DNA of 64,000 nucleotides, taken from positions 124,001-188,000 of the forward strand of contig NZ_FRBL01000001.1 in assembly GCF_900142605.1 (NCBI RefSeq), given 5' to 3'. Shown here in pieces: positions 36,142 through 45,000 of this stretch (position 1 is the stretch's first letter; each line of letters begins with the position of its first letter). Both the position numbers and the translations under genes were made by a program. Under the pieces are notes generated by a model that ran no database searches, was not told the DNA's origin, and saw only the letters and a program-made list of their open reading frames with translations. Source of the DNA: Chitinophaga jiangningensis. GTDB lineage: Bacteria > Bacteroidota > Bacteroidia > Chitinophagales > Chitinophagaceae.

Positions 36142-36172
36142 CTTGCAAGAATATTATCGAAATGATAATCTC

Positions 36173-36397
36173 TTAGTGTGCAGCAGGAGCTGGAGCAGCA
36201 GCAGCAGCGCTATCAGCAACTGGAGCAGCAGCAGAATCAACGGTAGCAGCAGAATCAGCAGGAGCTGGAGCAGCTACTGGAGCAGCAGCCATAGTGTCAA
36301 CTGCAGTTGCAGTAGAATCAGTAGCTTCAGATTTACCACCGTTACAAGCTACAAAGAACATACCTGCAGCGATTGCGAATACGAATAATTTTTTCAT
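36173..36397 (-). CDS. small Ala/Pro-rich lipoprotein
   Basis: The 74-aa protein begins MKKLFVFAIAAGMFFVACNGG with lipobox FVAC. The remaining 55 residues are low complexity, built from short units such as VDSAAAPVADSA and AAPVAAPAPADSA, encoded by GCA/GCT-rich repeats. This is typical of flexible spacer lipoproteins seen in many Bacteroidota, and no function can be assigned. The promoter at 36431-36460 and the terminator at 36100-36141 make it a stand-alone transcript, probably well expressed. The plus-strand open frame over it (36143-36388) is a Ser-rich shadow. Confidence 0.8.
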   Translation of the reverse strand: MKKLFVFAIAAGMFFVACNGGKSEATDSTATAVDTMAAAPVAAPAPADSAATVDSAAAPVADSAAAAAPAPAAH

Positions 36398-36430
36398 TTG
36401 TGTGTTGTTTATAGTTTTTTAAAACCGGCG

Positions 36431-36460
36431 CAAAGGTATTCAATAAATTCAAATTACAAA
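36431..36460 (-). promoter_or_regulatory. Bacteroidota-type promoter of the small lipoprotein gene
   Basis: On the minus strand TTTG (36457-36460) is followed after 18 bp by TACCTTTG (36431-36438), matching TTTG / TAnnTTTG. It lies 34 bp from the start codon. Confidence 0.65.
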
Positions 36461-36485
36461 ATATTTATACCTGCAACTGGCCAAA

Positions 36486-37799
36486 TTATTTCTTTCTGAA
36501 GAAGATTTTCAGCGGCACGCCACGGAAATCAAAGTTAGTACGGATCTGGTTTTCCAGGTAATTCCTATACGGTGTTTTCACATCGTCCGGAAGGTTACAG
36601 AAAAATGCAAATGCCGGTGTATGTGTTGGCAGCTGGGTAACGTATTTGATTTTAATGGGAATACCACGAACTACTGGAGGATGGTAAGCTTCTATCGCTT
36701 TGAGCATCACGTCGTTGAGTTTAGAGGTCTGGATTTTACGCAGGCGGTTATCATATACTTCCAGTGCCACTTCAATGGCTTTGAAAATACGTTGTTTTTC
36801 TATCACGCTGGTGAAGATGATAGGTACGTCGGAGAACGGCGCCAGCCTGTTTTTCAGCTCTTTTTCGTAGTCGCGGGCGGTGTTGGTGGCTTTTTCCACC
36901 AGGTCCCATTTATTTACCAGTACCACTACGCCTTTTCCTTTTCTGGCGGCGAGGCTGAAGATATTCAGGTCCTGTGCGGTGATACCTTTTTCGGCATCCA
37001 GCAGGAGCATTACCACATCAGCTTCATCCAGGGCTTTGATGGCGCGGATAACGGAGTAGAATTCCAGGTCTTCCTGCACTTTGGTTTTACGGCGGATACC
37101 CGCAGTATCAATGAGCATGAATTCCTTCTGGAACATGTTGTAATGGGTGTGGATGGTATCGCGGGTAGTGCCTGCGATATCAGAAACGATGTTACGTTCT
37201 TCCCCTACGAGTGCGTTGAGCAGGGAGGATTTACCTACGTTTGGCTGCCCGATAATAGCAATTTTAGGGATGTTGGTTTCCATGGAAGCCTCACCCATAT
37301 CGTCGGTGATGTTGGTAACCACATCATCAAGGAGTTCGCCGGTACCGCTGCCGGACATGGAAGAGAGGAAGTAGATATTATCAAATCCCAGGCTGTAGAA
37401 TTCGGTAGCTTCGAGAGCGCGCTGTTGGTTATCCACTTTGTTTACCACAAGGTAAACAGGTTTGGAGCTGCGGCGCAGCAGGTCGGCTACGTCAGCGTCG
37501 AGGTCGGTGATACCGGTTGTCACGTCGCACATGAAGATGAGGAGGTTGGCTTCCTGCATCGCTATTTTTACCTGCTTACGGATTTCGCGTTCAAATACAT
37601 CATCGCTGCCGGCAACGAATCCGCCGGTATCGATTACGTTAAAAGTTTTACCGTTCCAGTCGGCTACGCCGTACTGGCGATCGCGGGTAACGCCGCTCTG
37701 GTCATCTACGATGGCCTTGCGTTGTTCCAGCAAACGGTTAAATAATGTTGATTTACCCACGTTCGGGCGTCCTACAATAGCAACTGTAAATCCTGCCAT
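36486..37799 (-). CDS. der: ribosome biogenesis GTPase Der (EngA)
   Basis: Der acts in 50S ribosomal subunit maturation. Start 37799 gives MAGFTVAIVGRPNVGKST, directly at the first G domain. Two GTPase domains in tandem are the family hallmark: G1 GRPNVGKST and NKVD in the first (1-165), then GQPNVGKSS, DTAGIRRKTKVQEDLE and NKWDLVEK in the second (about 175-350). A C-terminal KH-like domain ends FRGVPLKIFFRKK. The total of 437 aa is normal. It lies 66 bp after the era stop, so era-der is probably one transcript. The plus-strand 374-codon frame inside is a shadow. Confidence 0.97.
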   Translation of the reverse strand: MAGFTVAIVGRPNVGKSTLFNRLLEQRKAIVDDQSGVTRDRQYGVADWNGKTFNVIDTGGFVAGSDDVFEREIRKQVKIAMQEANLLIFMCDVTTGITDLDADVADLLRRSSKPVYLVVNKVDNQQRALEATEFYSLGFDNIYFLSSMSGSGTGELLDDVVTNITDDMGEASMETNIPKIAIIGQPNVGKSSLLNALVGEERNIVSDIAGTTRDTIHTHYNMFQKEFMLIDTAGIRRKTKVQEDLEFYSVIRAIKALDEADVVMLLLDAEKGITAQDLNIFSLAARKGKGVVVLVNKWDLVEKATNTARDYEKELKNRLAPFSDVPIIFTSVIEKQRIFKAIEVALEVYDNRLRKIQTSKLNDVMLKAIEAYHPPVVRGIPIKIKYVTQLPTHTPAFAFFCNLPDDVKTPYRNYLENQIRTNFDFRGVPLKIFFRKK

Positions 37800-37865
37800 T
37801 TCTCTGTTTATTAATTTGATTGTCGTAATCACCTGTCACAGCCGGGCTGCGCAGGAATTTATTAA

Positions 37866-38735
37866 TTAGTACCCGTATTCTTTCAGGAAGGTATCATTAT
37901 CGCGCCATTTGCCTCTCACTTTCACAAACAGTTCGAGGAACACCTTGCGTTCGATGAATGCTTCTATATCTTGACGGGCTCTTGTTCCCACTTCACGGAT
38001 GGATTTACCTTTTTCGCCAAGGATGATCGCTTTCTGTGATTCTCTGGTTACAATTATTTCGGCAGTAATTTTTGTCAGCGTTTCCTTTTCCTGGAACTGC
38101 GTAACGATTACTGTTGTATGATAAGGAATCTCTTCTTCGAAGAGCTGGAAGATTTTTTCGCGGATCATTTCGGCTACGAAAAAGCGTGTAGACTTATCCG
38201 TTAGTGTATCATCCGGGTAGAATGCGTTGGCTTCGGGGAGCAATTTTACGATCTCTTCCAGGAGCACTTTTACGTTTTTCTGCTGGCGTGCGGAGATGGG
38301 AACGACTGCTTTTGCTTTACCCCATTCCTGGCATTTAGCAACCAGGGCGTCTATTTCCTCTTTGGACAGGTTATCCATTTTGTTGAGGATAAGGATGCTG
38401 GGTACTTTCAATTTAAGTGAGCTGAAGAGTTCCAGGTTTTCTTCCAGGTTATCTTTGGCATCCATGATGAGCAGGGCTACGTCCGCATCTTCCAGGGCGG
38501 ATTTCACGGCTGACATCATTTTTTCATGGAGTTTGTACTTAGGGTCGATGATACCTGGGGTATCGGAAAATACGATCTGGTAGCCTGGTTCTGTGAGCAC
38601 ACCGGTGATACGGTGGCGGGTGGTTTGCACTTTAGGAGAAATAATAGCCAGTTTTTCGCCCATGATGGCGTTTAACAATGTACTTTTTCCCGCATTGGGC
38701 TTACCGAAAATATTTACAAAACCTGCTTTGTGCAT
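37866..38735 (-). CDS. era: GTPase Era
   Basis: Era binds 16S rRNA and helps assemble the 30S subunit. Start 38735 (MHKAGFVNIFGKPNAGKSTLLN) fits the family. The open frame to 38816 has no counterpart. The G domain shows G1 GKPNAGKST, switch I region KVQTTRHRITGVLT, DTPGIIDPKYKLHEKM and NKMD. The C-terminal KH domain has AIILGEKGKSIREVGTRARQDIEAFIERKVFLELFVKVRGKWRD. The length of 290 aa is standard. It is followed by der. Confidence 0.97.
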   Translation of the reverse strand: MHKAGFVNIFGKPNAGKSTLLNAIMGEKLAIISPKVQTTRHRITGVLTEPGYQIVFSDTPGIIDPKYKLHEKMMSAVKSALEDADVALLIMDAKDNLEENLELFSSLKLKVPSILILNKMDNLSKEEIDALVAKCQEWGKAKAVVPISARQQKNVKVLLEEIVKLLPEANAFYPDDTLTDKSTRFFVAEMIREKIFQLFEEEIPYHTTVIVTQFQEKETLTKITAEIIVTRESQKAIILGEKGKSIREVGTRARQDIEAFIERKVFLELFVKVRGKWRDNDTFLKEYGY

Positions 38736-38812
38736 CTTGATCCCTATTAAAAATTGAAGTCTTCTTAAGCTAAACACCAAACTATGGCAGAGGGTTGTCC
38801 GGTGGCGCTTCC

Positions 38813-38842
38813 GCAAATAAAAAAAGCCGAATTTCTTCGGCT
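38813..38842 (-). terminator. terminator of the tRNA-fMet transcript
   Basis: AGCCGAA (38825-38831), loop TTTC, TTCGGCT (38836-38842). On the minus strand the stem is followed by TTTTTTTATTT. It begins 18 bp after the tRNA 3' end. Confidence 0.8.
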
Positions 38843-38859
38843 CTTTTACTAATATTTTG

Positions 38860-38931
<72 letters not shown>

Positions 38932-38940
38932 ATGAGGGTG

Positions 38941-38971
38941 CAAAGATAGGGGTATTTTTATAAACGCCAAA
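38941..38971 (-). promoter_or_regulatory. promoter of tRNA-fMet
   Basis: On the minus strand TTTG (38968-38971), 19 bp, TATCTTTG (38941-38948), a near-ideal Bacteroidota -33/-7 promoter that ends 9 bp before the tRNA. The rest of 38972-39064 shows nothing else. Confidence 0.75.
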
Positions 38972-39064
38972 TTAATTTGTAAAAAAATATAAAAATACAC
39001 ACCTAAATAATTGATTTTAAATAGATTAAAAGAAGCTATTCAGGTCTCCCTTGCTTCACAAGGG

Positions 39065-42000
39065 CTAATCTTCCTCCTCCGGCTTCCCAAAGCCTGCAAA
39101 ATCTACAAGGTAAATATATCCCTGCTTAATAGCATCCTCACACCATCCTTTCTCATAACCGTTATTATTATCCCCGTCAGCATTTAAAGTATCCTGGTAC
39201 GTCCAAACGGCTACTTCATTAACAATAAACCCACTGCATTTTGTAAAAAGGCGAATTTTTCCGGCATCTTTCGATAACTGTCCAAGTGGCAAAGAATGGC
39301 CAACCTTAAATAGTTCATACACTGCGAATGGTTGTTCTACATTATCTACCGTCCGTTTCCTGACTTCAACATAATCTCCACTCTTCACTTCGGTTTTAAT
39401 AAACTCATGGATTTTTTTATTAAATACGTAAGAAGAAGCCCCCCAACCTATATTTAACTTCCTGATTTCCGGCAATACCGGAATACCCAGCCTGGAATTA
39501 TTGGCATCCTTAAATTGATATGTTTCCCCGCGGACAAGCGCCACCTCCCTATGGTGCCTGAATACCAGCAACCGGTATCTTGCGCGCGTATAAGCCACAT
39601 ACATCAGTCGTTTTTCTTCGTCCAACTGTTCGGAAATTGCTTCGGCGGAAGCTTCCTCATCTATTTTGAGGGGCAGATCCGAAAAAGAAGGTGGAACCAT
39701 CACGCAATCAAACTCCAACCCTTTCACCTTATGCATAGTAGTTAGTACAATTTCCGTTTCCACAAGGTCTGCAGCAAATTCATCGGCATATTTCTCATAT
39801 ATCTTAAACAGTTGCCCATCGTCTTTATGTGTGAGCTCTGTAATATAATCCAGTAACTGATTAAAAAAAGGCTGGTCTTCTGCTTCATCCAAAAAGTCCG
39901 CTACCAGGGAATACATCACCCGTAAATAAAAATGATTCCAGTTCGGATACGTTTCAATCAGCGCTAATATATGTTGCTTAATGGTATCCTTAAAATTGAC
40001 AGGGATTATTTCATTGATTTGCGCTCTCAGGAACAACAGCACTTCATGACATTCCCTGATTCTAGTAAACTCATATGGCAAGCTACCCTGTATCCTGATT
40101 CTAACATTAGGAAGATGCAGAGATTTTACTTTCTGGTATCCCCTGTATACTTCATTATTGGTTCTGAAAAGAATGGCCAGCTGCCTGTAAGGCCGATTGC
40201 CTATTCTTTCCTGCAACAGGCCAGGAATCTGGTCCCACCACCACATCATGGTTTCTGTTAACTCTATCAGCTGCACATAATCCTTCACGAACGACTTATC
40301 AGGAATACGTGTAGGTTTTGACAAAAGCTCTTTATGTTCCTTATCTGCATCCAGGACCGTTGACGCCAGTTCCAGAATTGCCGGAAACGAACGATGATTG
40401 TTCCTGAGCTCATAAAGTTTAGGCCCAAACAATTCGTTAAACTCCGCATAGTAAGGCCAAGGACTCATTGGTTTTCCTGCTTTTACTCTTTCATAACCGT
40501 AAATACTCTGATTGGGATCTCCGATAATAAATAATTTTGCATGAGTTAACTGCTGCAGCCTGTTCAAAAGTTCCACCCTGACACTGTTAATATCCTGAAA
40601 CTCATCCACCAGTATATGCTGCAGAGGCGCCAGCCTGTTCATAACGGCGCCAGGTGCCTTGATCAGTTGATTTAGCAATATGTTCTCCCATTGATCAAAT
40701 GGCTTGTTAGTCAGCTGTTCTTCGCAATATTTTTTAGCAAGCCCATGGAACGTAAAAATTTTGAGTTGCCTTACCAGATTACCGTAACCCAAGTCATTAA
40801 ATAACCGCCCTAACCGCTGCTTCAATTCAGATACCACTGCGCGGTTATAGGCCAATATCAGGATATCTTCCGGCTTTACGCCAATGTGGTGAACCAGCCT
40901 GGCCACCCGGAGCGTAAGCGTATGAGTTTTTCCCGATCCAGGTCCGGCCATTACATTGATGTGCTGATCCACCGCTGCGTCATATACTTCGCGCTGTTCC
41001 TTATTTAACCTGTTTTCTTCCGTACTGATTGCATCCCCACGCCATTTAACCAATAATGGATCATCCGGATTCAATTCACTCTGAAGCAACGTTAACAGGC
41101 TATCCAGGGAGTTGCAGGAAAAATATTTTCGGATAAACTGATCCTGCCTTTTTCTGAGATCGGATTCCAACATTACTTGAGATACTAAACCATCAGTCCC
41201 CTGTACCTTGCGTTCTCCTTTATGAAAGCCAGCCAGTACCTCCAGGGCTATCAGCTTCAGTTCACGCACTTTGCGGGTTTCTTCAAACTCATCAAAAATC
41301 AGTTTATCATTCGATTGAAGATCCCCTTCGATAATGGGATCAACTGATTGCAGATATACTTCAATACCTGAAGGCAGTAATCCGCCGGATCTACAATAAC
41401 CCGCTACTGATAAGATATGTAATAAGCCTCCCAAATAATTTACATCCTCAGTGCAATTTAAATGTGCAATAATATCAGGCCAGTTAAAACGTTTAATATT
41501 CTCAGTAAAATATTTTTTTGCTACATAATCCATTAAATGATGACAATCCCTTTCCAATCCAGTTATCTTCCCTAACCATTCTTCCTTCTTATGATATCCA
41601 TTCACCAACGTTTGCCTGATCCGTACCTTCACATTGGTATCCAGTACTTTTTCCATTTTACTTTCATGCCTCGTTTTACCAAGGAGCCTTATGATCGTAA
41701 AGGCATGTTTAACTCTTTTCCTGGCAATATCATGGAGGTAGGCAGCATATTCCTTCTCCCTGGCGGGTAGCGTTTCTTTTTTACTCCATGGTAGTCCCCC
41801 ATCCTCCATTACCAGTTGGATGGCAGCTGTCAACATAGTATTGATATCTTCCTCTTCAAATGTTTTAGATTCACTTAATGGGGTAGCATTCATGATTAAC
41901 CGCGCCAAAGCAAACATCACTTTCAGGGCCAGGTACTTCTCTGATTCAGTGTGTGAGTCACAACTATACCTGACCTCTGCCTGCCGCAATTTGGTTGGCA

Positions 42001-45000
42001 AAAGGATAACCTTCTGCTCAAGAAGAAAATAATTTAATTTATGCGCTCTAATTAGCCCCGAAAAAATATTAGTAAGGCTTAACCTGGTCATATCACGAAG
42101 TGCCGACAGCGATATCTGCACCATATCTTCAATAGGATCGGCCTGTAACATAAGAGATAATATAGCCTGGCATATCTGGGTAATCTCTTTTTCTGCCCCA
42201 TCACTGAGTTTTGCAGCAAGGCCACGTAGCGACACTGCATCAATAGCCACATGTGTAATGGTGAAATATCCTAACCTGATTCGGCCCAATTTTTCCAGCC
42301 AATGTAATCCCATCCGGAACTTGTTGTCCAGCTCTTCTTCCGTACTACCTTTTTCACTGGAATACAGGTTAAATGGAATCGCAAAAGGTATCTCCGCATC
42401 AGCAATCAAAGGGCGGAAATTACTCAGGTAATCTTCCATCACCTTTTTCATATCTTTTACATCATGCCAGGAAATCCTGCTTTCATGCAGTTGATCTTTC
42501 AGTTTAGCAAAATCATTACCAGCGGTAAGACACAGTGTTTTAATAGGGTTTTCTGTGGTAAATCCTGCTTCTAGGCGCTGCGTCTCATTCCTGCCGGCAC
42601 GCCCTACTTCCTGCAAGAAATCTTCGAAGGTTCCTGATGGAGAATAATGGGCCACAAAATGAATATTAGGAATATCCATGCCCATACCAAATGCTTTTGT
42701 GGCAAATAATACCACCAATTCTCCACTTTTGAATCGCTCATAGGCATCTTTCCTGTCTTCAGTATCCATACCGGCGTGAAATACCCCTACTTTATCAGCA
42801 AAAGCACATTGACCTCCATAAACCGCATTTAAACTATCTCCCATACCTTCGGCAGATTCTTCGGCTTTCCTTCTGCTTTTTACAAAAATAATTGCCCGGC
42901 TTAATGAAGGGCTGAAATTGTTCTTCTTCAAATAATTCGCAATTTCCGGCAGTCTGTCCTCCTCTACAATCTGGTGCCGGAAATCCATCCTGATATGATC
43001 TCTAACAGGGTTATAACTTTTTTCAGTATCGCTTACTGCGTGTATGCCTGGAAGTAATATTTTGATCTCTTCAAATACCTGTTCTGAAATAGTTGCTGAG
43101 AATAACAGCTTTCTTGCGGTCAATTGCCTTGAAAGACCTGCAATTTTTCGGGCAGCATTAAGATAGTCAGGTCTGAACTCCTGCCCCCATTGCGATATGC
43201 AATGCGCTTCGTCAAAAATGGCGTATTCGAGACCACTGTCGGAATCCATACGGGTAAGCAGGCTGTTTTCAAATGCACGGGATCTGAATCTTTCCGGTGT
43301 GATATAAAGTAAGGTAAGCTCTCCACCTGCAATTCTCCTGTATATATCGTTTACTTCCGATTGCTCCTTATCCCCGCTGAGATAATCAACATTGCTGAAA
43401 AAACCTTTATTCCACAATCCATCTACCTGATCCTGCATAAGAGCCCGTAGCGGGCAAATTACGATAGAAAGCTTCCCTGAAAATGCAGACCTGAAAAGGG
43501 CAGGCCCCTGGAATAAAAGTGACTTCCCGGCACCGGTTGGCAATGAAATAAGCAGATCATCTTTCGCTGGCAGAATACTATTCAGGTATGCATGCTGATA
43601 ATCATACCATGGCCAGGGAGCCTTCCCATCTTCTCTTGCCAGAAATACCCGCCTGAGTATTTCTTTTGCATCTTCGAGATTAAGATTCAGTGGAGGTCGT
43701 TCTGCCTCTCTGAAATATGGGTCAATTACCTTACGATCTGCACTATAGTCGCTTTCCTTTTGCCACATTACTACCTGCAGATCTTTTGCAGCTAAAGTTT
43801 TTTCGATTCCAAAATAATCCGTCAACCTCGGGTCCAGCAATAGCAACCTCGAGGAAGCATTATTTTGTTGTATTGCCTGGTAATAAAAGTCAATCAGCGG
43901 ACGATGCATCTTGATCAGGCTATAATGATCCTGCTCCCTGTCAGATACATCCACTGCGGGTACGGGATCATCCGACACCTGATCACCAACAGACATCAGC
44001 CCCTTCAGCATTTGCGCCTTTTCCCGCAAGCTGAAACTATCCCAAACAATGTCCAGCCCATGGGTCGTATTCAGCAACAAGACTTCTCCCAATTTATCAA
44101 ATGGCAACACCAGCAGCTTTCTGCCGCCGGGGTGGCTATGCAATAGTTCGATTTGCCTGGCGAGGGTGGCACGTTGATCAGGTAAAAAATAATCTAATAC
44201 CCTGGCATAGGTGTAGAGATCATTTATTTCCTTCGGATTGTTGACCAGTAAGAGGATAGGACGCCCAGACCCCGCTGTTGCCGCCTCAAGTAGCCTGAAC
44301 TGATATAGCCAGTAGGACTTTCTGTTTAAAGATTCAGGATTTACCCGCTTGGATGCTGCAATATATCCTGATAAACGCGTATCCGGTCGTACCACATATG
44401 CAAATTCCTTTTTTATAGCTCCATCTGTCCATGGTATCGAACTTGTTACCTGGAGACCTGCATCTTGCAGATAATTGGATAAGTGAAGGTTACACCATAC
44501 ACGATAGGTAGCCCTATCAGTTTTCTCCAGCCAGATATTATTGATGTGATCCGGAAAATCGGTGATTCCAAGTAGACGACATTGCTCCCGGGTAATACCA
44601 GTAAAACTGTTACCACCAGACATATGCAACCACACAGGCGGCTCCTTTAGGCGATCTATCACAGTGAAAAAATCATAATCCTGTCCAAGCTTTATTTTGG
44701 TGGTGAGGTCATAGAGCTCTGTGCCTATGCATAGTACCTGCGTTGGTTCGGAAAACCTGTTCTTTAGGCTGTCAATCTGGCCTGGTGCCACGCATACGGC
44801 ATCACCTGCAGCCGGGTGTATTGTTTCACAAATCGCGGCTACTTTAACGGTAGGTATCAGGCGCCTGATTACTGCAGGCAGCTGATCAAAATAAGGAACA
44901 ATATTTTGCTGATGGCAGGTAATCAAATATTGGGTTAATATTGCTGCCAGTCTCGGCAGTTCCTTTAAATTATCATACACTTTTTCAGCGGAAATCCCCT

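Noticed and set aside
36143..36388. 81-codon Ser-rich plus-strand frame over the small lipoprotein gene
   Set aside because: It is the complement of Ala codon repeats in a gene with a clear lipobox, promoter and terminator on the minus strand.
36621..37745. 374-codon plus-strand open frame inside der
   Set aside because: Same type of antisense shadow over a certain gene, as is 6842-7678 over hom.
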